From assembly GCA_949132985.1 (NCBI GenBank), contig CASCGD010000007.1, forward strand, positions 1 through 59,074: 59,074 nt of DNA, in the 5' to 3' direction. The stretch is from an uncultured Lachnospiraceae bacterium (GTDB lineage: Bacteria; Bacillota; Clostridia; Lachnospirales; Lachnospiraceae). This document shows, piece after piece, positions 1 through 8,898 of the stretch. The stretch's first letter is position 1. Every line of letters begins with the position of its first letter. The position numbers and the translations under genes were made by a program. The notes below the pieces were generated by a model, which was not told the origin of the DNA, made no database searches, and worked only from the letters and a program-made list of their open reading frames with translations.

Positions 1-1
1 A

Positions 2-355
2 AAATTATTATATAGTATTCTTTCTGCTTTACTGGTTCTGGTGATTTTCGTTTTTCTGAAAAGTATTATTTACCAATTGCGCAAAGGAGCCTATCCAGAT
101 GAGTACTTGCCCTGCATGTACTGGGACGGTGCATATTATGAAAGAAATGAAGAAATAGATGAGGAAGAGGTGAAACCGGACAAACTTGGAGAAATCACAG
201 AAACTCTTGACCTCTCGGAATTGCCAGAAAAAAATGGACAGTCAAACTCGCCAATCATACCTGTTGGCGCAGAAATATACCCGATGCTTAATGGAAAGGA
301 TCTTGCAATGCATGTAGGAAACGTATGGTGGCAGTTGCAGCGTCAGGAAGAATGA
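2..355 (+). CDS. Membrane-anchored hypothetical protein, 5' end outside window
   Basis: The frame is open from base 2, so the true start lies upstream of the window and only the C-terminal part is seen. The first visible residues form a hydrophobic segment (LYSILSALLVLVIFVFL), followed by a basic stretch (QLRKG) and a hydrophilic, Glu-rich tail of about 90 residues ending in a TGA stop. This looks like a single membrane anchor followed by a soluble domain; which side the tail faces is not clear. I do not recognise a family. The next gene lies on the other strand. Confidence 0.5.
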   Translation, partial: KLLYSILSALLVLVIFVFLKSIIYQLRKGAYPDEYLPCMYWDGAYYERNEEIDEEEVKPDKLGEITETLDLSELPEKNGQSNSPIIPVGAEIYPMLNGKDLAMHVGNVWWQLQRQEE

Positions 356-457
356 GAATGATAGATTTTGCCATTATTATAAACTAAAAATTATGTAGAT
401 TTCATCTAAACCAGGCAGGGAAGCTCAGCATATAGCCCAAATAAAAAAGGTGTAAAG

Positions 458-934
458 CTATTCACCCGCTTCCCCCATTGCATCAATCAAAGCCCGTGCA
501 GCCATACGTCCCAATTCCACATTGTCATTTCCAATATAAGCGGTTCTTCCACTTTCCAGATAATCCCCATCATAAAATAATATCGGAACTCCCGCCAGCT
601 TTGCTTCTTTGATTGCTTCATTTCCCCATTCATTTCCCTGCATAATAATTCCCTTTGCACCTGATAGAACAGCATCCCTGACATAGGAACCTACACTTGC
701 GAAATCTTTATACTGCACTAAAAGCGTATCTGAACCCATTTCCCGATCTGCCTCTTTTACTCCGCTCGCAACATCAAGCCAAAATTTTTCTTTTTTGTGT
801 GCAAGAAACACATACTGATATTGTGAATGCGCAGTTTCCGGTTCCTTTTCCTTCATAAAAAACAGTCTGATAACATCTGCTGCCACCAAAAGAATACAGA
901 CCATAAACAATATCATAAAAATTTTTCTTTTCAT
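458..934 (-). pseudogene. Truncated sugar-type periplasmic binding protein
   Basis: An N-terminal hydrophobic segment (residues about 5-25) is followed by lobe 1 of a RbsB/LacI-type sugar-binding fold: substrate-like core YVFLAHKKEKFWLDVASGV, then VLSGAKGIIMQG, then AGVPILFYDGD and AYIGNDNVELGRMAA. The product stops at residue 158, at the lobe 1/lobe 2 hinge. Intact family members run to about 300-330 residues, so the whole second lobe is missing and no continuation is seen downstream (358-457). This is inferred to be a truncated, non-functional binding protein; expression of the remaining lobe cannot be excluded. Confidence 0.7.
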
Positions 935-1028
935 CAGATGTCCTCCAAAATATAATATCTGATATAAGTAGCACTCAGGAACTGATTATACGCAATTTAA
1001 TAGCTTTTACAAGCATTTGAAACCAAAA

Positions 1029-1080
1029 ATAACCTCACAGAAATATAATATTTAATCATTATTGCTTCCTGTGAGGTTAT
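1029..1080 (-). terminator. Hairpin terminator after the esterase fragment
   Basis: Twelve-base perfect inverted repeat (ATAACCTCACAG / CTGTGAGGTTAT) with a 28-nt AT-rich loop, followed on the minus strand by a run of five T. It lies about 50 bp after the stop at 1130. Confidence 0.6.
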
Positions 1081-1129
1081 ACAAAGACTTTTTTCTATTT
1101 CTATTTCAATTTCTGTATCAAAAACAGAT

Positions 1130-1684
1130 TTATTTGTTTTTCCAAAGAGATGTCAAAATATAATCCCTGAGAATCTGCGACCATGTAAACCAGTCGTGCG
1201 CTCCCTGTACAATATGGATGCCTTCTCCTTTGTTATAGATAAGTCCGGCTGCATCCAATTCCTCTGACATGCGTATCGTTGAGTTCTCCTTGCGTGCATC
1301 CCGGCGTATCAAAGCCAGGTCAGCCCAGCCGGCTGCAAGGTAGACTGTCAGTACCGCATAATCGCTGTAATCCTTCAGTTTTGGAAAATTCGGTGCATCA
1401 GAGCCGCTGAATATTCCAAAATTTCCAAAGTAAAGCGGATCTTTATAATACATCTGGCTTGTAATCCAGGCTCCCATGGACAAGCCTGCGAATGCACGGT
1501 CCGATCCTTTTTTGGAAACATTATAGTTCTGCTCCATATAAGGCACCAGATGATCTTTCATGTTTGCATATATCTCATCATAAGCGTCTGCACCGCCAAG
1601 CTCCGTATTATTCATGGTGACAAGCAGAAACGCTTCACCTCTGCCCTCCGCCGCAAGGCGATCCATGATGTTTCCGGCATTTCC
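1130..1684 (-). pseudogene. C-terminal fragment of an esterase (esterase D / feruloyl-esterase-like)
   Basis: Encodes the C-terminal two thirds of an alpha/beta-hydrolase of the putative esterase family (PF00756 type). The nucleophile elbow GLSMGA is present, as is the late GAHDWFTW histidine; an aspartate lies in AAGWADLALI. The frame begins in NAGNIMDRLAAEG, which in complete homologues follows the HGxGG oxyanion strand; that strand is missing. It joins, in a different frame, the Big_2 fragment that ends at 1635. Together they read as one secreted esterase that lost an internal segment. Inference: inactive remnant. Confidence 0.7.
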
Positions 1685-2240
1685 CTGTAATCACCGTTTT
1701 GCCTTCTGCTAAAGCAGTAACTTGTCCATTACTGCTAACAGACGTGATGTTACTGTTTTTGGAACTCCACTGAATTGGTGCATATTCTTTTGCAGGACTG
1801 GTTACTTTTGCCTTTAATGCAACACTTTCACCTGTTTTAAGTGTATAGGAGCTGCTTCCCACCAGCTTCATTGCTTTTGTTTCATTGTAAATTTTAATTT
1901 TACATTTTGCTTTTACTTTTTTGTTTTCTTTGGATTTTGCCGTAATTGTAACTGTTCCGGCTTTTTTTGCTTTTACCACACCTTTTTTTGTCACAGTTGC
2001 CAGCTTCTTATTGGATGTGCTCCAGATTACCTGTCTGGATGCTTTTGCAGGTTTGACTGAATCGACTTTCAATTTTACCTTGTCCCCTACCGTCGCCGTG
2101 GTGTTTTTCGTATTTAATACGATGCACTTTGGTTTTTTCGCTGCTGCCTGCGCAGACATTACATCTCTCGTTATGAGACACGGCAAAATCATTGCAAAGA
2201 TCAGCGCCAGTGAAACGGTCCGTTTCCATGCTTTTTGCAT
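1635..2240 (-). pseudogene. N-terminal fragment: signal peptide plus Big_2 domains of the same esterase
   Basis: The start at 2240 is preceded by GGAGGAAGAAT. Residues 1-35 form a signal peptide (ALIFAMILPCLI...AQAAA). Two bacterial Ig-like (Big_2) repeats follow, with the usual VTWSTSNKKLATVTKKG-like and GTVTITAKS signatures; the second runs to GKTVIT and then drops into an out-of-frame tail with a stop at 1635. The esterase frame takes over within about 45 bp. Big_2-esterase fusions are a common secreted architecture in Clostridia; here the junction is a deletion. Confidence 0.7.
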
Positions 2241-2266
2241 ATTCTTCCTCCTTTTTTTGAAAATAT

Positions 2267-2295
2267 AATTTATCATTGCCCTTATATGGTATCAA
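2267..2295 (-). promoter_or_regulatory. Sigma-A-like promoter of the Big_2/esterase gene
   Basis: Minus-strand TTGATA (2290-2295), 17-bp spacer, TAAATT (2267-2272), 27 bp before the start codon at 2240. Confidence 0.55.
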
Positions 2296-2376
2296 ATGAA
2301 TTCTTTCAGAAAAAGGCCTCATTCTTGTACAGACGTTCCAAAATCTTGTAATGTTTTGGTGAATGTGATTTTTCAT

Positions 2377-2415
2377 TAAAAAAGCTCTTTCGCTGGAATT
2401 ATCCAGCAAAAGAGC
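2377..2415 (-). terminator. Intrinsic terminator of the fructan operon
   Basis: Thirteen-base stem GCTCTTTCGCTGG / CCAGCAAAAGAGC (one mismatch), 6-nt loop, followed on the minus strand by a T run. It lies 19 bp after the GH32 stop. Confidence 0.85.
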
Positions 2416-2433
2416 CCGTCAGTATAAGATTTC

Positions 2434-3915
2434 CTAGCGGCTGCACTCCTCCATCCCGTAAGCCTCAATATCAACGAGCGTCACGCGCCCGCCGCAGGCA
2501 AACAGCCGGATCTGATTCTGCTCACTGCCCGCAAATACATTGTTGGCATGATTGTTCCGGTAATCATCCGTAAAAATCTCAAGTGAGCTTTGATCGGAAA
2601 AAATATGCACATCCAGTTCCTTTTTCCCTTTCAGAAACATGGCGCTTCGGGAAACGCCCTCGCTCCATCCGTCGCTTTCGTTCCGGTCAACGGACAGCTC
2701 GGCATGCTTGAAATCAAACATACATCTCGTTCGTTTTCCCGCTCCGCAGCGCAGATCCAGCACAAAGCTCTCAGCGTCCGTCTCTTCCAGATTGATCTTA
2801 AATTTCAGCTCGAAGGATACGCCATCGCCCGCCTGCAGGCCCATCTCCTCCTGCACCACAAGCGCATCCTGTTTTGACGCATCCTTTCGGAGCGTCTTAA
2901 GCTCCCGGATCGGCACAAACTGCAGTGTGCCGTCCTTTGTCATGCGAACCTCACGCACAAGGTTGAAGGAACCGCACCAGCCTTCCTTGTAGGTCGGCCC
3001 CCAGTCCTTCCAGAAGGGCATCCAGTCCCAGGCGTTGGCCCAGCCCACGATCAGCCTGCGCCCGTCCGGCGCGACAAACGACTGCGGTGCATAATAGTCG
3101 TAGCCCCAGTCAATCTCGCCGCTTTTGTTCCAGACAAACTTTCCGGTTTCGTAATCAAAATCGCCAGTCAGATACACGACCGTGCGCTCACCCGCACCCA
3201 TGGGCGAAAACATCAGCACGTACTGATCGCCAACCGGGTAAAAATCCGGACACTCCCACATGTATCCCCACTCGCCGCGGCTCTCCGCCAGCACATTGAA
3301 GAAGTCCCAGTGCAGCAGATCCTTCGAGCGGTAGAGCAGCGCCTGCGCCATGTTGTCGCGGCTCGCGCCGCACACCATGTAGTAAGTATCCTCATGCTTC
3401 CACACCTTCGGGTCGCGGAACTGATACGTCGGAACGCCCTCCGGTGCCCGCAGCACCGGATTTCCCTCATATTTTTCAAAATGGATGCCGTCCTCGCTCC
3501 AGGCCACGCACTGTGTCTGCTCAAAGCCCTTTCCGTCGTTGGTCGTGCCTGTGAAGATCAGAAACAGCTTCCCGTCGTGCTCGATGGCGCTGCCGGAAAA
3601 GCATCCGCCCCGCATGTGGTCGTCGTAGCTTTCGCTCGGCGCCAGTGCAAGCGGCAGATATTCCCAGTGAAGCATATCGTCGCTCACGGCATGGCCCCAG
3701 TGCATATAATCCCAAAATCCGTAATAGGGATTGTGCTGGAAAAAGAAGTGGTATTTTCCTTTATAGTAAATCAGCCCGTTCGGATCATTCAGCCAGCCGG
3801 TCTGCGCCATAAAATGGTAGTGCTGGCGCATTCTGCCGTTTTTCACGATATCCTTTTTCTCATCAATTTCCCGCTGTGCCTTCTCAAGATTGCGCAGCAT
3901 AATTTCCTTTGACAT
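2434..3915 (-). CDS. GH32 beta-fructofuranosidase (sucrose-6-phosphate hydrolase/invertase type)
   Basis: Hydrolyses terminal beta-fructofuranosyl bonds (sucrose, sucrose-6-P or fructo-oligosaccharides). The GH32 motifs are all present: GWLNDPNG with nucleophile D44, FRDP at 166-169 and the acid/base glutamate E221 in WECPD. The 493 residues comprise a five-blade propeller and the C-terminal beta-sandwich. There is no signal peptide, so it acts in the cytoplasm on imported sugar. It is the last gene of the LacI-controlled operon, 13 bp after GH172, and is followed by a terminator. Start chosen at ATG 3915 with GGAGATG upstream. The exact substrate is not resolved by sequence; the GH172 neighbour points to fructan or difructose anhydride products. 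Confidence 0.93.
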   Translation of the reverse strand: MSKEIMLRNLEKAQREIDEKKDIVKNGRMRQHYHFMAQTGWLNDPNGLIYYKGKYHFFFQHNPYYGFWDYMHWGHAVSDDMLHWEYLPLALAPSESYDDHMRGGCFSGSAIEHDGKLFLIFTGTTNDGKGFEQTQCVAWSEDGIHFEKYEGNPVLRAPEGVPTYQFRDPKVWKHEDTYYMVCGASRDNMAQALLYRSKDLLHWDFFNVLAESRGEWGYMWECPDFYPVGDQYVLMFSPMGAGERTVVYLTGDFDYETGKFVWNKSGEIDWGYDYYAPQSFVAPDGRRLIVGWANAWDWMPFWKDWGPTYKEGWCGSFNLVREVRMTKDGTLQFVPIRELKTLRKDASKQDALVVQEEMGLQAGDGVSFELKFKINLEETDAESFVLDLRCGAGKRTRCMFDFKHAELSVDRNESDGWSEGVSRSAMFLKGKKELDVHIFSDQSSLEIFTDDYRNNHANNVFAGSEQNQIRLFACGGRVTLVDIEAYGMEECSR

Positions 3916-3928
3916 AACAACTCATCTC

Positions 3929-5272
3929 CTACCTGTATTCGTCGCGGAGCTTTTTCGCAAACTCCGTGTTGAGCCTGGACTCACGCCGCGCCTTTTCCTC
4001 CTTGATATGGAACTGCTCCTGTCTTGCCGGGGCGTACTTCTCCCATCTGTTTTCCCAGGAAGCGCGCGCCGCCTTCATCTCCTCCGTCAAAACCGGCTCT
4101 TTTTGCTTCGGCGTGGTGAGTACCGGCACGTTCGGAAGACGCTCCTCCACCGGAAGAACGGTAAGCTTCTGTGCAGTCGGCAGTGTCTGATACCAGTATG
4201 CCGTAGAACTCCAGTCGTCGGAGAGATGGTTCGCATGTCCGTGCTCGATGGTCACCCGCAGGCTCTTTTCAAACCGCACCGGATCGGTGATATGGAAGCG
4301 GTAGGACACCTGAAAACCGTCCGTGTCGCCCTCATGCACAATCGTCCCGAAAAACGGATAGGCGTTTCGCTGCATGCCCCATGCGTGGTTAAAGTAATCC
4401 TCGGTTCCGGTACCGTTCAGGCTCGGATACTCCTCCCCGTCGATGAAGAACATATCGTTTCCTTCGCCCCACCAGCTTCCCTGGTAGTGCTTCACCGTCA
4501 GGTTGCAGCCCACATAATGTCCTCTTCCCTGCACATCCAGCACCGTATAATTTCCCTCGCCCTTGAAGTTGGTCACGTTGTTGACCTCCGGGGAGTTTGT
4601 CTGGATATCCGGTCCCCATCCGTCGCAGGGATTCTCCCGTCTCCAGCATGCGTGGAAATAGGCCGTGTCCTCATCCAGAGGCTCCTTGTACATTTCGTAA
4701 TCAATATTGAAATACAAAATAAACGGCAGCTCGTTCTCGTTCACAATCTCGATCTTCGCCTTTTTGTTGAAGGGCATCGGGAAATAACAGGACACGGAGC
4801 AGGGTGCGCCGTAGCGTCCGGCTTCCTCCGGCTTCAGCGAAACATTAAACGGCAAGGAGCTGAAATTGCCCGGATAGCAGTTTCCGATGCAGAAGAAATC
4901 TCCAAAGGGCACCAGCACACTTGGCGTATCCTGATCGTCCCATGTAATCTTAATCAATGCCTTTCGATAATAAAACGGATCGTAATCGTCCCAGATCACG
5001 CCCAGCGCCGGATGGATTTCCATCACGGGAGCCGCAGATGCGTTGAGCACCGGGTCCAGAATACTAGGTGCCTTCACCTTCCGGCAGGAAGAGGTCATCC
5101 AGATATGGGTAATGCACCCCGGTCCCTCCACTTCACCCAGCACAATACTCTCCTTCGCCGGAATCTCCCAGTAGTCCTGATTTTTACCGCGCTGATCCCA
5201 GCTGGCCAGCCGCCCGTTGCGCGCCTTTTTGATCGTTGTCAAATCCTGAAATAATCCTGATACTTTACTCAT
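3929..5272 (-). CDS. DUF2961 / GH172 family protein (difructose dianhydride or fructofuranosidase type)
   Basis: A 447-residue cytoplasmic protein of the DUF2961 family, now glycoside hydrolase family 172, whose characterised members act on alpha-D-fructofuranosides and difructose dianhydride I. Recognisable segments are GPGCITHIWMTS near the N-terminus, WDDQDTPSVLVPFGDFFC and LNGTGTEDYFNHAWG. The start at 5272 (MSKVSGLFQDL) follows GGAGGAAATT. The frame stays open upstream to 5434 only because the leader consists of 48-bp repeats with no stop; that 54-residue extension is repetitive and not considered protein. Placed between the permeases and GH32, it probably opens a cyclic or alpha-linked fructose disaccharide whose products GH32 completes. 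Confidence 0.85.
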   Translation of the reverse strand: MSKVSGLFQDLTTIKKARNGRLASWDQRGKNQDYWEIPAKESIVLGEVEGPGCITHIWMTSSCRKVKAPSILDPVLNASAAPVMEIHPALGVIWDDYDPFYYRKALIKITWDDQDTPSVLVPFGDFFCIGNCYPGNFSSLPFNVSLKPEEAGRYGAPCSVSCYFPMPFNKKAKIEIVNENELPFILYFNIDYEMYKEPLDEDTAYFHACWRRENPCDGWGPDIQTNSPEVNNVTNFKGEGNYTVLDVQGRGHYVGCNLTVKHYQGSWWGEGNDMFFIDGEEYPSLNGTGTEDYFNHAWGMQRNAYPFFGTIVHEGDTDGFQVSYRFHITDPVRFEKSLRVTIEHGHANHLSDDWSSTAYWYQTLPTAQKLTVLPVEERLPNVPVLTTPKQKEPVLTEEMKAARASWENRWEKYAPARQEQFHIKEEKARRESRLNTEFAKKLRDEYR

Positions 5273-5275
5273 AAT

Positions 5276-5420
5276 TTCCTCCTTCTTGCCTGTTTTCTGG
5301 CATCCAGGTACACCTGCAGGGCATTCCTCCTTATTGCCTGCTTTTCGGCATCCAGGTACACCCGCAGGGCATTCCTCCTTCTTGCCTGCTTTCTGGCATT
5401 CAGGTACACCCGCAGGGTGC
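5276..5420 (-). repeat. Three tandem 48-bp repeats, each ending in a Shine-Dalgarno sequence
   Basis: Units start at 5276, 5324 and 5372 (48, 48 and 49 bp), followed by a further partial TTCCTCC at 5421. On the minus strand each unit contains CCCTGCGGGT, GTACCTG, ATGCC and AGCAGGCAA and ends in AAGGAGGAA. The last copy supplies the ribosome binding site of the GH172 gene. The same unit, slightly diverged, is repeated before pucR at 14635-14753. Confidence 0.9.
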
Positions 5421-5444
5421 TTCCTCCTGCCCATTCTGATGTTG

Positions 5445-6275
5445 TTAACCCTTGACCGCCCCGGCAGTCATTCCTTCCACGATGTTTTTCTGGAAAAGTC
5501 CGTAGAAAATCAATTCCGGAATAATAATCATAACACTGGATGCCACGATCCCGCCGTAGTCCACCGTGTAGGTTCCTTTAAAGAACGACGCGCCCATCGA
5601 TAACGTGTAGTCCGTAACGTCTCTGAGCATAACCGACGCAAACGGAAATTCATTCCAGATATACAGGACGTTAAAGATCACAACCGTCGCGATCACGGGT
5701 TTTGTCATCGGCAGAACCACCCGGACCATCAAATCCCATATGCTGCATCCGTCAATAACCGCAGCTTCGTCGATTTCCGCCGGAAGGGATTTCAAATATC
5801 CCACAAAAAGCAGCGTATTAAAGGAAATCGAGGTGGCAATATACGGAAAAAGCAGCGCCAGCTTCCCCCGAAGCTTAAAAAATACGTTAATTTTATATAC
5901 CGGAAACAGAAGGATAAACGGTGAGATCGACAAGCCGATAATCAAAAATCCGTACAGCAGTTTCCTTATCCCCTCATTTTCAAACTCCATCCGCGCCAGA
6001 ACAAACGAGCTCAAAAACGTGATGATCAGTTCCGATATCAGCGAAATCACGCACACGAACAGCGTATTCCCATATAACTGCGGGAAATTCAGCGTTTCCA
6101 TCGCATGCTTGTAGTTGTCAAAATTAAATGTCTTCGGCAATGCCAGCGGAGTCGATAAAATCTCCGAATTTGTTTTAAAGGAGAGAACCAGCATCCACAA
6201 AAACGGCAGCACTACCAAAAACGTAATAAGCACCATCAAAAAATACTGACCAGCTTTTTTTCTGCTTTTTACCAT
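5445..6275 (-). CDS. ABC sugar importer permease, MalG/MsmG type
   Basis: A 276-residue inner-membrane subunit with six predicted transmembrane segments beginning at residues 12-32. The EAA loop (about 169-188: DEAAVIDGCSIWDLMVRVVL) docks to the ATPase. It ends in GMTAGAVKG, a typical C-terminus of this subfamily. It pairs with the permease immediately upstream (4 bp apart) and with the binding lipoprotein to import the oligosaccharide handled by GH172 and GH32. No ATPase gene is in the window, so a shared MsmK-type ATPase encoded elsewhere is inferred. The ribosome binding site GGGAGGG lies before the ATG. Confidence 0.92.
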   Translation of the reverse strand: MVKSRKKAGQYFLMVLITFLVVLPFLWMLVLSFKTNSEILSTPLALPKTFNFDNYKHAMETLNFPQLYGNTLFVCVISLISELIITFLSSFVLARMEFENEGIRKLLYGFLIIGLSISPFILLFPVYKINVFFKLRGKLALLFPYIATSISFNTLLFVGYLKSLPAEIDEAAVIDGCSIWDLMVRVVLPMTKPVIATVVIFNVLYIWNEFPFASVMLRDVTDYTLSMGASFFKGTYTVDYGGIVASSVMIIIPELIFYGLFQKNIVEGMTAGAVKG

Positions 6276-6279
6276 AGCT

Positions 6280-7239
6280 TTAGCCCTCCCTTTCTTCTAA
6301 TGTATCACCCGCCTGTTTCTGCCCCCGGGCATTTCGCTGAGAGATATGTGAGAAACGGCTCCGCTTCCCGCCTTTCTCCTCTTTTGTAATCGCGCTGTAG
6401 ACTGCCGTGATCAGCAGCGACAGTATAAACGTCACCGTCGCAAGGGACATACCGTATCCGTAATCGCTGCTCGCAAACGTCATGGAATAGCTGTAAGTCA
6501 CCAGCGTCTCGGACAGATGGTTCGGCCCGCCTCCCGTGGTCTGCTGCACAATCTCAAAGATTTTAAACACGCCTGTGATAATCAAAACCGCAACCGTGGA
6601 AATGGTCGTCCGCATCATGGGGATAATCACGTAGCGGATCTCCTGCAGCGGACTGGCACCGTCAATTTTCACCGCCTCCAGCACATCCTCCGGGATCATC
6701 TTCAGACCCGCGATAAAGATCGTCACCAGATATCCCAGCTGCTGCCAGAAATAGATGATCGCGATGCTGTAAGGAGAGAGCTTATCTCCGCCGATCCATT
6801 TATGCTTCAGGCCCGACGCCCCGACTGCATCCAAAACATTGTTGATAATACCGATGTTGGGATCCAGAATGTACACCCAGATAATACCTACAATGATCGG
6901 CGCGATAATCGCCGGTGAAAAGATGAGCGCTTTTGAGAAGTCCACGCCTTTCAATTTTTTGTTCAGCAAAAGCGCGATCAAAAACGAAATCGTAAGCAGA
7001 AGCGCAAATGCCAGCACGAACGTGATCATCGTATTTTTGAGGGAAACCCAAAATACATCATCCTGAAACAATCTAATATAATTTTTTAGCCCCACCGGCT
7101 TTGCCTCTCCAATTCCGGTGTACTTCGTGAAGCTGTACCTGACTGCAATCGCAATCGGAAGGATAATAAAAATACAGTAAACCAGCAATGTTGGGACCAT
7201 AAATCCTATCTTATATCTTTTTTTACTCAACCAATGCAT
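6280..7239 (-). CDS. ABC sugar importer permease, MalF/MsmF type
   Basis: A 319-residue permease with transmembrane segments from residue 13 onward and the EAA loop at VLEAVKIDGASPLQEIRYVI. The GGGPNHLSETLVTYSYS segment is typical of the family. It forms the second half of the importer channel with the downstream permease. Oddity: the last ~18 residues (RNARGQKQAGDTLEEREG) are encoded by a GCCCG...CGGGC hairpin element of the kind found before other start sites here, so the C-terminal tail appears to have been overwritten by the repeat. Confidence 0.92.
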   Translation of the reverse strand: MHWLSKKRYKIGFMVPTLLVYCIFIILPIAIAVRYSFTKYTGIGEAKPVGLKNYIRLFQDDVFWVSLKNTMITFVLAFALLLTISFLIALLLNKKLKGVDFSKALIFSPAIIAPIIVGIIWVYILDPNIGIINNVLDAVGASGLKHKWIGGDKLSPYSIAIIYFWQQLGYLVTIFIAGLKMIPEDVLEAVKIDGASPLQEIRYVIIPMMRTTISTVAVLIITGVFKIFEIVQQTTGGGPNHLSETLVTYSYSMTFASSDYGYGMSLATVTFILSLLITAVYSAITKEEKGGKRSRFSHISQRNARGQKQAGDTLEEREG

Positions 7240-7350
7240 AATATCAACCCATCTTTCCCGTGCCCGTTACCAGTATGCTTTTTCAATGCCTGTACAGCAA
7301 GTACCATCCCTTTGACGGGTCCATCCCTGCGCTGACCTGTCCGGATTTTT

Positions 7351-7435
7351 CGTACCCACAGCTTTTACAGGTGCCTGCCGCCCATAAAAGGCGACAGACA
7401 ATTTTCAACTTCTACGTACCCACAGCTTTTACAGG
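7351..7435. repeat. Pair of 21-bp direct repeats in the binding-protein/permease gap
   Basis: CGTACCCACAGC followed by TTTTACAGG occurs at 7351-7371 and again, unchanged, at 7415-7435 (64 bp apart). Function unknown; both lie in the 248-bp gap inside the operon. Confidence 0.75.
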
Positions 7436-7465
7436 CGGCAGCCCCTGAACACAGGCAGCTGCCGC
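7435..7465 (-). promoter_or_regulatory. Intercistronic hairpin after the binding-protein gene
   Basis: Inverted repeat GCGGCAG / CTGCCGC with a 17-nt loop, 22 bp after the binding-protein stop and without a T run. Inference: an mRNA-stabilising or attenuating stem that raises binding protein over permease. Confidence 0.4.
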
Positions 7466-7487
7466 AAAATATCTGATATGTCGAAAT

Positions 7488-8861
7488 TTACAGGCTGTTT
7501 GCTAAAGCTGCATCAATCTTGTCAAGCGCCTCGGACGGCTGGTAGGTTCCCTGAAGAACCCCGAAAATGCCGTCATACAAGGCTTCCTGAACAGCAGAAG
7601 GAACCGTGAGATCCGGAGCAGCCTTCGGGCTCGCCCAACCGCTTCCAAGTGCCTCGATCATAGCGTTCATGGAATACTGGCTTTCGGAAGCTGCCGCTCC
7701 CTCGTAATTGGTAGCCGGGAAGATGGAACCCTCGTAAGAGATCTTCGCTGCTTCCTCACCATAGTAAAATTTCAAAAATTCGTAAACGCCTGCTTTTAAG
7801 TTTTCGTCCTCTGCAACCTTCGCGCTGACACCGATAGGAGCCGAAGGAACCTTCATAGCAATCTCCTGGCTGGCATCCGCATCCGTAAATTTCGGTCCCC
7901 ACCAGAAGCCGATCTTATCGCCGATATTCTCGTCAAACTCCGCGCAGTCCCACTGTCCGGTTCCAAACATCGCTGCTTTTCCCTCGTTGAAGAGCTGCTT
8001 TGCGTCAAAGTATTCGATCGTGGCCATATTTTCGGGGAATGCCTGCGCATCCTTTAAGCCCTGCATCTTCTCAAAACATGCCAGAAGCTGTGCGTTGTTG
8101 AATTTGTCTTCGCCTGCAAGAATCTTGTCGATGCTGCCCTCCCAGCCGTACCTTGCAAGGAACTCGTTAAACTCCCACATTGCAAAGGCGCTGTTCTTGC
8201 TTCCGATGGCAAGCGGTGTCACGCCGCTCTCCTTCAGCTTTCCGATCATCGCAATAAAATCCTCATAGGTCGTATCATCCGTCGGATAATCTACGCCCGC
8301 ATCGTCAAATATCTGCTTGTTGTAAAAGATTCCCTGTACATTACACTGATAGGGAAGGCCATACTGTCCATTGTCATCCAGAAATGCCGCTTCCATACCG
8401 CCAAGAGCCGTCTTGATGTCCGCATTCTCGTCGAGAAACTCCGTTAAATCCAAAAGAACGCCTGCCTCGCTGTACTCGGACGCCTCAGAACCCTCAATCC
8501 AGAAAACCTGCGGCAGTGTGCCGTCCTCTGCCTTCAGCTTCATATTTTTTGAGTGTGTCTCCGTGTCCGCCGCCTCGAACTCTACCTTGTATTTTCCTGC
8601 ATTCGCCTCGTTGAAAGCCTCCACGATGTTGTTGGTAACGGCTTCCTGCTCCGCAGGGTTTGCAACGTGGATACCGAATTTGATAACGGTTTCGCCGCCT
8701 GTCTCTCCCTGTGCGTCATCGCCTTCCTGCGCGCTGTCGCCTGTCTGCGCGTCGTCACCCGTCTGCGCATCATCCGCTGTGTCGCCGGAGCCGCCGCATC
8801 CAGTCAGCATTCCAAGTGCCATTGTGCCGATAACTAAAGCTGAAAGTAATCTTTTTTTCAT
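7488..8861 (-). CDS. Sugar ABC transporter substrate-binding lipoprotein
   Basis: Captures the oligosaccharide outside the membrane and delivers it to the two permeases. The start at 8861 (MKKRLLSALVIG) follows GGAGGAGAAAGACAAA. A lipoprotein signal ends in LGMLTG-C22. Residues ~26-50 form a low-complexity linker of repeated DDAQTG units before the mature family-1 solute-binding fold of ~400 residues (VIKFGIHVANPAEQEAV..., YGLPYQCNVQGIFYNKQIF). The mature length is normal. It is the first structural gene of the LacI-regulated operon. Confidence 0.93.
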   Translation of the reverse strand: MKKRLLSALVIGTMALGMLTGCGGSGDTADDAQTGDDAQTGDSAQEGDDAQGETGGETVIKFGIHVANPAEQEAVTNNIVEAFNEANAGKYKVEFEAADTETHSKNMKLKAEDGTLPQVFWIEGSEASEYSEAGVLLDLTEFLDENADIKTALGGMEAAFLDDNGQYGLPYQCNVQGIFYNKQIFDDAGVDYPTDDTTYEDFIAMIGKLKESGVTPLAIGSKNSAFAMWEFNEFLARYGWEGSIDKILAGEDKFNNAQLLACFEKMQGLKDAQAFPENMATIEYFDAKQLFNEGKAAMFGTGQWDCAEFDENIGDKIGFWWGPKFTDADASQEIAMKVPSAPIGVSAKVAEDENLKAGVYEFLKFYYGEEAAKISYEGSIFPATNYEGAAASESQYSMNAMIEALGSGWASPKAAPDLTVPSAVQEALYDGIFGVLQGTYQPSEALDKIDAALANSL

Positions 8862-8898
8862 TTTGTCTTTCTCCTCCTTCATATTAATGTTGCGCTGC

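Noticed and set aside
3890-5254. Long plus-strand frame (454 codons) opposite the GH172 gene
   Set aside because: Antisense shadow of a well-supported family gene; Arg/His/Leu-rich translation, no ribosome binding site.
5272-5434. N-terminal extension of the GH172 protein with 16-residue repeats
   Set aside because: The 48-bp repeats are in frame only because 48 is divisible by three; a good start with its own SD lies at 5272 and the same repeat is non-coding before pucR.
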